Positions 11,381 to 22,333 of a stretch of 64,000 nucleotides of DNA are shown in pieces (positions within the stretch are counted from its first letter, which is position 1; every line of letters begins with the position of its first letter). The DNA lies in NCBI GenBank assembly GCA_032718475.1, contig JAUCBJ010007942.1, positions 33,021-97,020 of the forward strand, in the 5' to 3' direction. The stretch comes from Nemertoderma westbladi (taxonomy: Eukaryota > Xenacoelomorpha > Nemertodermatida > Nemertodermatidae). The notes beneath the pieces are model-generated. The model did not search any database and was not told where the DNA came from. It worked only from the letters and a program-made list of their open reading frames with translations. Position numbers and translations under genes: made by a program.

Positions 11381-12296
11381 TCCAAGTGTCATCGACGAAC
11401 CATAACCAGTCTTTTGGTGAAAACCCTTCCAAGTCAGCATTTTGTTCCATTTGGAACATAAAGAGACACACTAATATCGGACTTATTGGGCTTATCATTG
11501 GTAAAGTTAAATGGTACCAGGTAACTGCACTTTCATTCTGTAATAAATACTGGAATCGAACTGATATTTTATCAATATCACTTGTAAAATATATACTGTA
11601 TGTCAGTCTAGGCCTACTGTATAAACTCGTTCGAATTTGTTGAATATTATGCTGTTATAAGGCATCAGCGCGCGAAGGCAATGGACAAGGAAGCGCACAA
11701 TTGCGAGAGGAGGCATGTGCGTGTACCGGTACACGATAGGCCTACCGATACCGGTACCTTCTTTCGATAAGGCCAAACATATACTTCACTAACTCACTTG
11801 CTCTCGTTCGTGGATATATTCCCACTCGAGATAGCGAGAAATACAGTGCTGCTGTATTTAAATCAAATATATATTATTTTATTATAACCAAGGCTGATCT
11901 ATTATTATGCGAGACAACATGACTCATATGCTACTGTTACTGTATGTATTATACACCCCTACCTTACTGTAACTACCTAAGTTTCGGATTACATTATTAT
12001 AATCTTACTGTAATGTAAGTTCGTTGATATTTGCTCTACTTTAAGTTAATAATAAAATGAGTGAACGAATGCTTGAAAGATTGAAATACAATTGCTACTG
12101 CAGGTTGTTCGTACATTGTATACAATTATTGTTCATGGACATTTTACACTCAGGGAATGTTGTCGAATCATGTTCAACAATACAAACATCACAAGAGTAG
12201 GTCTACATACTGTAGACTGACCTATATATTTTTACCACAGCTTCATGGAATCTTATATACTGTACAACGTGTCTGTCGACTACTGTAGGTCGTTCG
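11381..12296. other. No gene seen; AT-rich DNA
   Basis: No supported exon or repeat was found. Short words with CTGTA and TACCGGTAC recur. Confidence 0.5.
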
Positions 12297-12370
12297 CTAG
12301 CTTTGATGATCGCCGCGGTCCCATAAGGCGCTAATTTAAAAATACTACGATTTTCTGAGTAGATACTGTA
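12297..12370. repeat. Left 74-bp target-site duplication of the LINE
   Basis: This 74-bp stretch, beginning CTAGCTTTGATGATCGCCGC and ending GAGTAGATACTGTA, recurs at 14228-14299 with a single 2-bp (GC) difference. The two copies bracket the LINE exactly. Confidence 0.9.
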
Positions 12371-14227
12371 CTACTATCGGCATGCTGCATTGCAGCTGCA
12401 TTTTTAAGAATGCTGTGTCGGCTTATCGACAAAATTGCACAGCCACAACTCCCCATCACCCATGACATTTGCTAGATCATCCGCATCTTCAAGGCCAGTG
12501 TCCTTTAAGATGCGTCTCAAGAAAGTCATGGGCTGTCCACCATGCTTATTCACTCCATGAGGCTGCCAAAGTACAAGATTATGCACTGGCTTGTCCTCAC
12601 GGCGAAAGCAATGTCCTGCAAAGCGGAGGCGATTTTGTTCTAGTGTCAAGCTTGGGGGAACCAATGAGACACCTCCAATGTTATATAGTATCTGGTTGGA
12701 GATGTGTGCATTGAACTTGACACAATGAACCCGGCGTAGCATTCTTGTGAATTTGCCGTCCAGAGATTTGGTGTCCTCAGCAGTTAGAGCCCAGCATGGT
12801 CTCCCATAGAGGAGTACTGGAACTACTGCTGCTCTAAATAACCGGACCTTAAGTTTCCGATTAATTCTTGGTGACTTCCAAATCCTGGAAAGCCTATTCA
12901 AGGCTGCCCATGCCTTTCCCTTACGTATTCGAAGGTCCTCACTTGACTTCCGGATCCATGATCCCAGGTAACAGAAGTCATCCACATGCTCAAGCATACC
13001 ATCTTTAGAGCTTATGCTCATCCGATCAGAGACTTGCTGAGGACTTTCAAAGTTAACTGTCAAAATTTTGGTCGTTCTGGAGTTAATAAAAAGGCCAACA
13101 CTAGAAGCAGCATGTTCTAATGAGCTGAGGAGCCGTTGGGCTCCCTCTAGTGATTCTGAGAGTACTCCTAAGTCATCAGCAAAGTCTAGATCAGTTAGGT
13201 ACTTGGCAGGATTTCCTCGACTTCTGGAGCCAGTAGGTGGAGTTATCATCACCCGATCATCATTATGATGATCTAAGGACATGCGTAGAACATAGTCAAC
13301 AACAATTATGAACAAGAATGGTGCAAGTGTGTCTCCCTGGAAGACTCCCCATAACACTTCAAATGGTTCTGTGTTACCGTCAACAGTAGACACAAATGTT
13401 GTCGAACCATCGTATACTGATCTGATTGCTGCAATAATTTCATCAGGAATCCCAAATAATGAAAGTATGCTGAACATACGTGAGCGAGAGACTGAATCAA
13501 AGGCCTTGAAGAAGTCAACAAAGATAACAGCCAGATGCCTGTCTTTCTTTTTTGATAACTCTTCAATTATCCTTCTAAGTGCCAAAATGGGCTCCATGGT
13601 CCCACGACCTTTACGGAACCCATTCTGATTTCCACGGAGCAGTCTCTCAATGGGATCCCTGATGCGATTTAATAGAATTCTATTGTATAGCTTTGCAGCA
13701 ATCGAGATCAATGAGATTCCCCGAAAAGAACCATAGAGTGTTAGGTTGCCCTTCTTGGGAACTGGCACCAACTTATTTGTTTTCATTTCTTGTGGAACTC
13801 TTGTTGTACGGTACATGTCTACTATGATGGGATACATGAGCTTTAAACACTCAGGTATTTTAAAGACCTCAGGGGGAACACCATCTACTCCACTGACACG
13901 ATGGGTCTTAATACTCTTTGCAGCAGCCTTCACTTCTGCAAAGGAGATATCACCAATGGGAATATCTGGGAGTAGAGACTCAGACACTTTTACTTCTATA
14001 CAGTTATCAGGCAATACCCTGTCATTATTGAGGAGCTTTTCAAAGTGGGCCTTCCAACCATTGAGGCGATCGGCTGGTGATTCAGCTTTAACCTTTTTGG
14101 TTGGTTGGCTTTTTCGACCAGCAAGCAAGTTGATCGATCTCCATGCCTGGGATGATTGCCTGCTGTCGTCAAGATCATTGATGGCATCAACCTGTTGGTT
14201 TATTAGCTCCTGTAAATTAACAGTAAA
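12371..14227 (-). mobile_element. 5'-truncated non-LTR retrotransposon (LINE)
   Basis: A 1857-bp insertion between 72-74 bp direct repeats, oriented on the minus strand. Its 3' end (12371-12403) carries the family tail with AGCATTCTTAAAAATG and GCAATGCAGC, also seen at 18.3 kb. Its 5' end cuts into an open reading frame, so the endonuclease half is absent, as expected for incomplete target-primed reverse transcription. Confidence 0.9.
12404..14227 (-). CDS. LINE reverse transcriptase (C-terminal part of ORF2)
   Basis: A non-LTR reverse transcriptase fragment of about 607 codons, open from the truncated 5' end at 14227 to TGA at 12404. No native start codon is included. From the 5' boundary it reads a linker, then RT motifs in order: the LVPVPKKGN / FRGISLISIAAKLYNRILL region, NGFRKGRGT, motif A VIFVDFFKAFDSV, motif B GVFQGDTLAPFLF, and motif C DFADDL with FADD in place of the usual YADD. 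The C-terminal domain has KYL-like CYLGSWIR, then LRFAGHCFRREDKPVHNLV. Motif A has FF where FxK/DF is usual. The long intact frame suggests a fairly young insertion. It is of the RTE/jockey/CR1 group in a broad sense; the clade is not assigned. Confidence 0.9.
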   Translation of the reverse strand, partial: FTVNLQELINQQVDAINDLDDSRQSSQAWRSINLLAGRKSQPTKKVKAESPADRLNGWKAHFEKLLNNDRVLPDNCIEVKVSESLLPDIPIGDISFAEVKAAAKSIKTHRVSGVDGVPPEVFKIPECLKLMYPIIVDMYRTTRVPQEMKTNKLVPVPKKGNLTLYGSFRGISLISIAAKLYNRILLNRIRDPIERLLRGNQNGFRKGRGTMEPILALRRIIEELSKKKDRHLAVIFVDFFKAFDSVSRSRMFSILSLFGIPDEIIAAIRSVYDGSTTFVSTVDGNTEPFEVLWGVFQGDTLAPFLFIIVVDYVLRMSLDHHNDDRVMITPPTGSRSRGNPAKYLTDLDFADDLGVLSESLEGAQRLLSSLEHAASSVGLFINSRTTKILTVNFESPQQVSDRMSISSKDGMLEHVDDFCYLGSWIRKSSEDLRIRKGKAWAALNRLSRIWKSPRINRKLKVRLFRAAVVPVLLYGRPCWALTAEDTKSLDGKFTRMLRRVHCVKFNAHISNQILYNIGGVSLVPPSLTLEQNRLRFAGHCFRREDKPVHNLVLWQPHGVNKHGGQPMTFLRRILKDTGLEDADDLANVMGDGELWLCNFVDKPTQHS

Positions 14228-14299
14228 CTAGCTTTGATGATCGCCGCGGTCCCATAAGGCTAATTTAAAAATACTACGATTTTCTGAGTAGATACTGTA
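14228..14299. repeat. Right 72-bp target-site duplication of the LINE
   Basis: Second copy of the 74-bp sequence at 12297-12370, lacking the GC pair after CATAAGGC. Confidence 0.9.
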
Positions 14300-14669
14300 G
14301 GTACACTTGGAACCATGTGGTCCAATACGGATCCACGGGAATGGATAATTAAATTCGTACTGTACAGTACATTGGTACATGTGTCGTCGACATTCCAATA
14401 CTATCTGGAATAAATAATTACAATGGTGACCAGGGAGGAGGGACCAGGTGGAGATAATGTCACTGGAGTACCAAAATAAATTAATCTGTTAAAAAACTTG
14501 AAAGGTCGATAAATAACAGAAAGAAGGATCAGTTCATTTTATATACCGGTACTGCAGGTGCTGTACAGTAGGTACATTATCAAATCATCATATCTTAGTT
14601 TCGAATGGCGTTACAGCAAAACAACTTGTTAGTCAAAAACAGACAAGGTGGAACTGTAATATGAACGCG
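14300..14669. other. No gene seen
   Basis: AT-rich flank with TACCGGTAC and CTGTACAGTA words; no exon or repeat boundary was recognised. Confidence 0.5.
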
Positions 14670-15531
14670 AATTAATATGGCAGTTATTTTTTATGACCCA
14701 TTTTTTGCTCATTTTTACACCTTTTTTTACTCCTTTTACCCCTATTTTTTTAGAAATTAATTTTATTGCCCCTTTTTTTCCGACATTCAGACTGTACTGA
14801 AACAACATCCAGACTGTGATTCACACAGTAAACAACTTTCAGTCCTACTCAGTTTTAATGAAGTTATAATAAATTAAATACACACTACATTCAGACAGTA
14901 CAAAATACAATTTAATTAAATCAACACGCACACACGATCACTTAATCCACACGCACCCTTAACATGCACACACGATGACATTTAAAAAAGCTATGAGGAA
15001 TTTTTCTAACCAAAACAATAATCGATGACGATCACTTTACCATTTGGGGAAAATGAGCAGGTTACAGTGGCGGGCTTTTCTAACCAAAACAATAAACGAT
15101 CACTTTAAAATATTGATGGAGAGGATCAGGTTACAGAGGCGGGTTTTTCTAACCAAAGCAATAAACGATCACACGTTACCAATTGAGGGAAATGATAAGT
15201 ATAAAGAGTCAGGTTTTTTTTTAACCAAAACAATAAACAACATAAATCCAGACATCCGAGGTTACAGGGTTAATGCTACACACAGTACCGTAAAACTATA
15301 CTATACGCATGGGCATGGTTCCGCATCATTACCTAAGACTCAGCATCAGCACCCCAAAACCAAAGTCCGCACACCTATAATAATGAGACGTTACCTAATG
15401 GGTACTATACTGTAATACTGTAGTAATACCGACACCGGTACTGCTAGTAGTAGTAGGAACCGGTACATTATGAAAAAAGGGGTCATAATGATCAAAAAAA
15501 GGGGTCATAAAAAATATTTTTCAATTAATAT
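14670..15531. mobile_element. Terminal-inverted-repeat element, hAT-like flanks (non-autonomous)
   Basis: The left end, with ATTTTTTATGACCC followed by a T-rich tract, is the inverted counterpart of the right end (AAAAAAAGGGGTCATAAAAA), about 30 bp imperfect. The word AATTAATAT flanks both sides (14670-14678 and 15523-15531), which could be an 8-9 bp target duplication as in hAT elements. No transposase frame exists. AT-richness makes the flanking match less convincing. Confidence 0.5.
14996..15245 (+). repeat. About four degenerate 69-75 bp tandem units
   Basis: The phrase TTTTTCTAACCAAAACAATA, followed by AACGATCAC and an AGGTTACAG-type spacer, recurs at about 15002, 15075, 15145 and 15219. 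The array lies inside the terminal-inverted-repeat element. Confidence 0.75.
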
Positions 15532-16361
15532 CTAGTCGGATTTACAATGTTTACTTAGTTTTTTAGGTTACTAAACACACTAGCCGAATTTCAATAATAT
15601 TTATGTTTAATGTCAACAATACTGTAGCACACTAATGACCATTAAACTAAACATAATGGTAGAAGTTTTTCATTTTGTTCTGAAACCAATTCAAAATATT
15701 TTTTCCTAAACTGTTGCTGAACATGGATATTTTTTCCAAGAATATTTGATTGGCCTAATAATATAAATCAGCGATGCCATGTGGAAGATATACTGTACAT
15801 ATAGACTACTGTAGGCCCACTGTACAACGATAAGTGTATTGTACAGTACATCTTTGGTTGTTTAACTGTAGATACTACTGGGAAATACAAATTATTTGAA
15901 ATAATTCCACCAGTTTAGACATCTTCGTGATAATTAGTTATCGATTACTTTCTATTTTAATATTATTTTTGCGAAATTGCACTGAGTTTGTGATATTTGT
16001 CGATAAATGTGTTTATTATATTACCAATATCAGAATGAAATTGGAAACGATTTAATCTATCGGAAAGTGGCATAGTTTTTTTCAGAATTTCGCGCCATAT
16101 AGTAAATAATAACTCCTCTCATCAGTAAAGGACAGCGCCCACGAACTGAGAGAGAAATACAGTAATACGTATTTCTGGCGGAAATATAAAGATGATAAGA
16201 AGGTAGGCTAGTAACCCAGCATAACTACCCTTACTAACCAATCCCAGGGGTGTCAAAAGACAGATATACAGTATGTAGATAAGAAGAAGCATCAACGTGT
16301 TGAAATGAGCTACAATGAATGCACGCACTCTGAAAGCTCATCGATTTATAAGTCAACTCAA
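15532..16361. other. No gene seen; AT-rich DNA
   Basis: No supported exon or named repeat was recognised. Confidence 0.5.
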
Positions 16362-16430
16362 TGACATTATTTTATATCAGCAATTAATACAATAGAGTAT
16401 TGTATTAATTGCTGATATAAAATAATGTCA
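16362..16430. repeat. Perfect 33-bp inverted repeat with 3-base loop
   Basis: The left arm starts TGACATTATTTTATATCAGC and runs 33 bases. After the loop GAG the exact complement follows, ending at 16430. It may be a very small palindromic MITE or a snap-back duplication. No target duplication is clear. Confidence 0.9.
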
Positions 16431-16639
16431 CTAAGTTTACTAATAAATCTGCGTGTTGAATTGCGCTGAATTAATCGTTAAATCGTACTGACAAAAACCA
16501 GTAAGAACTTCTTAGTTCACTAACATAACTTATCTATCGAAAACTTTCACACAACTGAACTAATAACGGCATTGCACTGATTAAAGTATCTAAGATACAT
16601 TATACATAGTATAAATTGCACTGAGTCGTTGGTAACAAG

Positions 16640-17260
16640 AAGGGTGACATGGTAGCTCTGGCAAGGCAATAGAATATAACATCGACATCATCTGTATCCA
16701 AGAACATCGGATTTGTCATGAAGACACTGTCATGAAGTACAATGGCATTGGAAATGGATGGACGTTGTAACAAGCTCAGCAGTAAGAAACTCGGCCAATG
16801 CATCAATTGGTGGAGTAGGAATTCTGCTAAGTCCATTTGCACTTCTCAATCTTCTCTAAACAACATCAAATCTATAAATTGCAGAACAATAATTGCAATA
16901 TTTGATGGGAATCCCAAAACAACAGTATGTTGTTGCAATCCAACCAATATAATGCCTCAGAGCCAGAACAAGCTGCCACGTTTTATGAAGATCTGACTGG
17001 ACTTATAAAGGACATTCCGAAACACAATGTTAAAGTCATTGCGGGTGACCTGAATGCGCAATTGTCCCAGAAGACATCAAGGGTAACACCTATAACACCC
17101 GTTCGAACAGAAATGGTACTTACTTTTAGATCTAATGGAAGAATGTGAATTGATACCAACAAACACCGCATCAGAGAGAACAAGGGATTCCACCGTAAAC
17201 TTTTGGACCCTTAACAAAAGGAGTTATCCAAGGTGCACTGGACCTATGGGTAACATATTC
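16640..17260 (+). pseudogene. LINE apurinic-type endonuclease (EEP) remnant
   Basis: Pieces of an exonuclease-endonuclease-phosphatase domain are readable in two frames: DIICIQEHRICHED near 16684, ASIGGVGILLSPFALL near 16800, then FYEDLTGLIKDIPKHNVKVI followed by AGDLNAQLS near 16980-17070. The GDLNAQ block carries the active-site Asp/Asn typical of LINE endonucleases. A stop and at least one frameshift separate the blocks, so it is dead. It might belong with the RT remnant that follows, although that remnant looks like a different LINE group. Confidence 0.75.
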
Positions 17261-17419
17261 TTTAGAAATTTCGGTAAGAAGATGACATGACGAGGGGTGA
17301 TAATTAACTCTAGAAATTCACCCACCTCAATACAGAACAGTTAATTAAGCTGGACAAGAAACCAAACAAAATGTTTCACCATTCTAAAAAGGTATAAAAA
17401 GGTGCTTAAAATATTTTAG

Positions 17420-18000
17420 CGGCAGTTCACTTTATTTCTTCCCTTGCTTGTTTTTACAGTCTTATTTGCAGACGACACAAGATTTTTTGACTTCGCATGC
17501 GACGTGAAAAATTTAATTAAAAATGTCAATCAACAATCAGTAAATATACAAAACTGGCTCAAAGCAAACAGATTATCCTTAAACATAGACAAGACGGAAT
17601 ATATATTGTTTTCTAATCACAGTGATAAATCAGATTTTAACGATCATAATTTTTTTATTAACGGCTCCAAAATAAAATTTACAAATTCTACAAAATATCT
17701 AGGCGTTTACCGTTTACATAGACAGTAAGTTATCATGGATGCACACATTAACTATATTTTAAGCAAAATATCTAAAACTGCCCTGATTTTTTACAAATTG
17801 CGTCGTATTTTTCCGACCCCGATTCTCAAAACATTGTACCATTCTCTAATTCATCCATACATAACATATGGTCTAATAAACTGGGGAAGCGCTGGATCGA
17901 CCCTAATAAATCGAGTACGAATTAAGATAACAACATTTTACGCTGTATCACATTTTCAGATCGATTTGCGTCATCATTTCCATTATATCAAAAAATGATG
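17420..18000 (+). pseudogene. LINE reverse transcriptase remnant (C-terminal half)
   Basis: Starts at the catalytic motif LFADDT, then NIQNWLKANRLSLNIDKTEY, and KYLGVY. After indels near 17705-17735 (an intermediate frame reads YIDSKLSW) it continues with HINYILSKISKTALIFYKLR and PYITYGLINWGSA. This is the RT thumb region typical of jockey/CR1-type LINEs. It differs clearly from the RT at 12.4 kb, so a second LINE family is present. Confidence 0.85.
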
Positions 18001-18224
18001 TTCATCACAATTACGGTACTCAGTCACATACCCAAAATTTGTTCATCATACCTAGTGTAAATATAATTACAGTATACAGTAGGCGCACGATCATTAGCAT
18101 TTTCATGCATCACATTGGAACAAAATGGATAAATCTCTCCTCGAAATTAAAGTGAAATCTATATTATCGGTAAGGTAAAAAAAACTCATGCAATGGCCAC
18201 TTCCAAATCTGCAATAACTCTTTA

Positions 18225-18345
18225 GCTTAGGATCGGCAGGTGGGTGGGGTGGGTGATAGGGAGTTGTGGCGGTGCAATTTTGTTGACAAGCCGGCACAGC
18301 ATTCTTAAAAATGCAACTGCAATGCAGCATGCCGATCCTAGTAGT
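18225..18345 (+). pseudogene. Short 3'-end copy of the 12-kb LINE family
   Basis: GGGAGTTGTGGCGGTGCAAT and ACAAGCCGGCACAGCATTCT, followed by TAAAAATGCAACTGC, match the last codons and the tail of the LINE at 12371-14227. It is a severely 5'-truncated insertion of about 0.1 kb. Confidence 0.8.
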
Positions 18346-18807
18346 CCTAGTAGTGGGGTGGGGATAGGGGTGTCCACTGTCCACTGTAAGTACTGAAAGG
18401 TGTAAGTATTTCTATTTATCTGTATATCAGTTATCACAAAAAGTACAATACTGTATATGGCATACCGGAATCGTGGGCGAAAGCTGGTTCCAGTAGCTCG
18501 ATAGCTGCGCGAAACTAGCCTTTGATACAGTATAAGCAGCTAATCCCCTCGGCTAACGGTATATTTATACATACTGTATTTAGTATACTTTATGTGCTAC
18601 AGTATATGTCGTTTATTTACTGCATACGTTATAATGCGGGCATGTAGATTGGAAATATTAAAATAACTTCTAACCACTACTGTATATAGACCAAAGTCTT
18701 CACAGATACACTTATATTTTACGGCATCAAAGCATGGCAGCACAATGGTATTATTTAAAAATTAATTCACTATTTTATGTTATTTACACCAAAAGGTACG
18801 ACTGTAA
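18346..18807. other. No gene seen
   Basis: AT-rich DNA between a LINE tail and a tandem repeat; nothing supported. Confidence 0.5.
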
Positions 18808-19125
18808 CTTCACAGCGACCACTGAACCTTTTATCCGGTTTCTATATCTTTTCTTCACAGCGACCACTGAACCTTTTATCCGGTTTCTATATCTTTTCTT
18901 CACAGCGACCACTGAACCTTTTATCCGGTTTCTATATCTTTTCTTCACAGCGACCACTGAACCTTTTATCCGGTTTCTATATCTTTTCTTCACAGCGACC
19001 ACTGAACCTTTTATCCGGTTTCTATATCTTTTCTTCACAGCGACCACTGAACCTTTTATCCGGTTTCTATATCTTTCCTTCACAGCGACCACTGAACCTT
19101 TTATCCGGTTTCTATATCTTTTCTC
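18808..19125 (+). repeat. 45-bp tandem repeat, seven copies
   Basis: The unit begins CACAGCGACCACTGAACCTT and repeats at 18811, 18856, 18901, 18946, 18991, 19036 and 19081, almost without change. As 45 is a multiple of three, several frames are open on both strands; this does not indicate coding. Each unit contains a pyrimidine-rich tract ending TCTTTTCTTCACAG, which resembles a splice acceptor. Confidence 0.95.
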
Positions 19126-19736
19126 GTTCATGGGAGTAAATCAAAGTACAGTATTGCAGTACATTATCTCATATATTTTGTTAACCACCTTTTGACAGTG
19201 TCCGAAGTTACAACCATTGCTTTTCACCGAGACTGACAGAGTCTTTGTAGTAACTGACTGTATACTTACTATACTTAAAACGACCCAAGGCACCTTTTTA
19301 CAATTATTCATAACTGACGCCCCAGAGGTGTAGATAAAACTACAATAAACTCCCCTTGTTGGAACCACGGACGATGTCTGGTGCAAGGAGGCCGAGATAA
19401 CCATCCGGCACTTTGCAGAGACTCTGATCGCCAGGCTGGAGGGGATGTGTTGGCGAGGGTTGGCCCCGGTGATGGGCGGTGTCCACAGGCACCTCCAGTT
19501 CGCGTTGTTGTGAACCAACTCACTGCGCCTGTGAGGGAGTCGCAGATCTTGGAGGGGACTCGGATTTCGGGATGGGGCTGGTCTTCAGGGTGCAGACCCC
19601 CCAGACTCATATTAAATGCTTTATATAATCGTAATCAGTAATTGCAAAATTGGGTGCGCAATTGTATTTGTTTATCTATTTGAATATACTGTATATTTAT
19701 ATTTCGTATACTCATGAGAATTTATTTTACATCATA
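19126..19736. other. Unassigned; contains a GC-rich island at about 19370-19615
   Basis: The island stands out from AT-rich flanks and is open for about 100 codons on the minus strand and 86 on the plus strand. Neither translation was recognised. It could be a decayed transposon piece or an exon of an unknown gene. Confidence 0.35.
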
Positions 19737-19930
19737 TACAGTCGGGGTCTCAAAGTGCATCTGTTCTTTGAGATTTTCTCAAAGAACTAAAAGTGTCTCA
19801 AATTTCTAAAAGTGGTCCAAGAAAATGACAAAGTGTCCTCAAAGATTTCAAAGTAGTACTGTCAGTCATTTCATACAGTCCTGCCTGAAGCTGGCTATGG
19901 TATGGGGTATATTGACTTTGACTATAGGGT

Positions 19931-20397
19931 AAAATATAAGTAATAAAAACCTCTATGAAACAATAAAGATGCCAACAAAAAATACTGCAGTAATAAATAT
20001 TTGTTACTGAAAGTAAGAATTAAACTTACTGCAGTAATAAAAAATTGTCTTTTTCTGCAGTAACAAATAATTTGTTACTGCAGTATAATTTTTTATTCAA
20101 TTATTTATTAATATTGATTACCGTACTGCAGTATAAATTTTTATTCAATTATTTATTAATTTATTAATATTGATTATTGCAGTAATAAATATTTGTTACT
20201 GCAGTAATAAATATTTGTTACTGCAGTAATAAATATTTGTTGCTGCAGTAATAAATATTTATTACTGCAGTAATAAATATTTGTTACTGCACTAATTATT
20301 ATATGTTACTGCAGTAACTAATATTTAATACAGCAGTATTTTTTGTAGGTATTTTTATTGTTTCATAGAGGATTTTATTAATTTATATTTTGACTCT
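19931..20397. repeat. Nested inverted-repeat element with a palindromic 22-bp tandem core
   Basis: The outer arms, around CCTCTATGAAACAATAAA and its complement TTTATTGTTTCATAGAGG, are imperfect inverted repeats of 50-60 bp. The core holds several copies of the 22-bp unit CTGCAGTAATAAATATTTGT + TA, itself near-palindromic. It is probably a MITE inserted into the Tc1-like element; its target duplication is unclear. Confidence 0.75.
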
Positions 20398-21587
20398 TTA
20401 GAGACGCCATAATTGCGGGCTATCGGAATGTGTTGGTATTTGTGTCATAGACAGTTTGTCTGTTGCCCTATCTATATTAATGTATAGTGCTAAAACTGTA
20501 CTGTTTAAATTTGTTTAGCCCACGTGAACGCCGAATACCTTTACCAATGAATTTCAATGGTCAACCTCTCAACCAGCCATACTTTGCCGCACTGTAAATT
20601 GTGTTATACAAAGTAAAGAATAACGAAAGAGGCAGGAATAAAGATAAATGATTCAAGCGCACTAATTGGCTGTTCCCATAGATGTTTTAGGCATTGTTGG
20701 TGCGCAATGCATATGGTCAGAGCGACCGCCCGGTCTGCCAAAATCTATTATGTAATCAAATGGTACCACAAGCCAAGCAAAGCATGTGACAGTTCTTTCC
20801 GGCTCTGCACCTGTTTGTTTGAAGGTCGTCGACCGTGGGTCGCTACTCGCTAGCTGTGATTGATAGTTTAAACTGGGTGCCGCTTTGCCAGAAGGCGGTA
20901 CACATCAATTGAATATGAGGCAAACATTTAAAATATGCTCAAATATAAACGCCAGCGGCAGGGGATATTTTAATATCTCTATTAAGCTAAAACAACACAA
21001 GATTGTCGCCGTTCTATTGTACTTGAAAGTCGAAAGCAATTCTTAGTTTTTAAGAAGGAATTCTCGCGCTCTCGTCAACATAGTTATCATATTAATTAAA
21101 CAGTTAAGGTAGTACGGTTTGCGTTTGACCTGAGTTGACTAATGAAATTAATAACAAAAGTTATTACAAGCTCTCTCCCAACAGCTTCTTTAGGACATTA
21201 TAATGAAACTGCGTATACACAGAGATACTACAGTGCAGTTTCTCTTATATTAATTGTTAATCTGATATTGTATTATGTTATTAAAATAATCAATCTTGTC
21301 AAGCATTAATCTTGTTTCCCTAATTATGTTTCATGTATTATTTGAATGAATGTATTTTAGAAAGACTTTAGGGTGCCGTAAATTCAATTTGTACTTGCGA
21401 CCGAAAACCCATCCAGTAATGACCTCAGGAACCTCAATTTGATAAATTAATGGGAATATAGCTTCTATGCAACAACTGGCCAGCACACAAGTATCACTTT
21501 GTTGCCCGCATAATATTGTTCCCATAGAATGCATCTGCCTCTCAGTTAACTTACCACGAGCTGTCAATCAGGAATACCTCGGAGTTT
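20398..21587. other. Interior of the Tc1-like element; no coding frame
   Basis: No transposase motifs were seen in any frame. Origin of this filler DNA is unknown. Confidence 0.5.
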
Positions 21588-21807
21588 ATTTTCTCAAAGA
21601 ATTAAAAGTGCCGCAAACTACCTCAAAGTGACATTTCTCAAAGAATTCAAAGTGCCTAAAAGCAGGAAATCACTTTGAGATTCCCAACGAAAAGTGTCTA
21701 CAAGAATTCAAAGCGGCCGTTGGGAGTAATGTAATGACTTTTAGACACTTTTAGAAAAATTTTGAGAAAATCTCAAAGAACAGATGCACTTTGAGACCCC
21801 GACTGTA

Positions 21808-22333
21808 CAGTTTACAGTGTTGGTTATTTGTATTATAATGCGCCTTGAACAAACTATAGGAAAGGGAGCTGCTATATATAAATTTAAATATTATTATTAT
21901 TATAAGCGATGGACCTTTCAATACCCTAATGGAACCAAACCAAAGCTGGAGGATTACATCCTTACATACTGTATAAACAAAAAGTGGGGTAACAGCAAGA
22001 TTAACAGAGAGACGATGAATGATCAAAAATCACCCTCAATAGAAACCAATATAATAAATTATCAGAACACTGCGTAGTGACGTCAAAATACAGTATGTAC
22101 AGTAGCAGCCATATTCACAGCCGATTTTATTTTCAAAATTGGCATCCCTGGCATACCATATTTCGATCGTTTCCACGTGTTTTTACCAAAAACACACCCC
22201 GCCACTCGATTCAGAGCACCTTCTTACCCCTTATACGATTGTTTCTAGCCCAACAATTTTTTCGAGCATCAACAACCCTACAGTATTATAGACAAGAGAA
22301 ACCTTCCCACATTGAATAAAAACGCACCCCAAT
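21808..22333. other. No gene seen, flank of the large LTR element
   Basis: An AATAAA lies at about 22314, just before the LTR. No exon could be supported. The last bases before the LTR do not match the bases after the other LTR. Confidence 0.5.

Larger units (their letters stand above)
19739..21805. mobile_element. Non-autonomous Tc1/mariner-like element, 2067 bp
   Basis: The ends are perfect inverted repeats for 45 bp, beginning CAGTCGGGGTCTCAAAGTGC, and are bounded by TA on both sides (19737-19738, 21806-21807), as in Tc1/mariner transposition. Sub-terminal blocks repeat the phrase CTCAAAGAATTCAAAGTG several times at both ends. No transposase frame is present. A second inverted-repeat structure is nested in the left part. 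Confidence 0.9.

Noticed and set aside
18734-19195. Long open frames over the 45-bp repeat on both strands
   Set aside because: A repeat unit divisible by three keeps any stop-free frame open; translations are simple repeats with no supporting signals.
19308-19610. 100-codon minus-strand frame in the GC-rich island
   Set aside because: Not recognised, and GC-rich DNA is stop-poor on both strands; kept only as an unassigned island.
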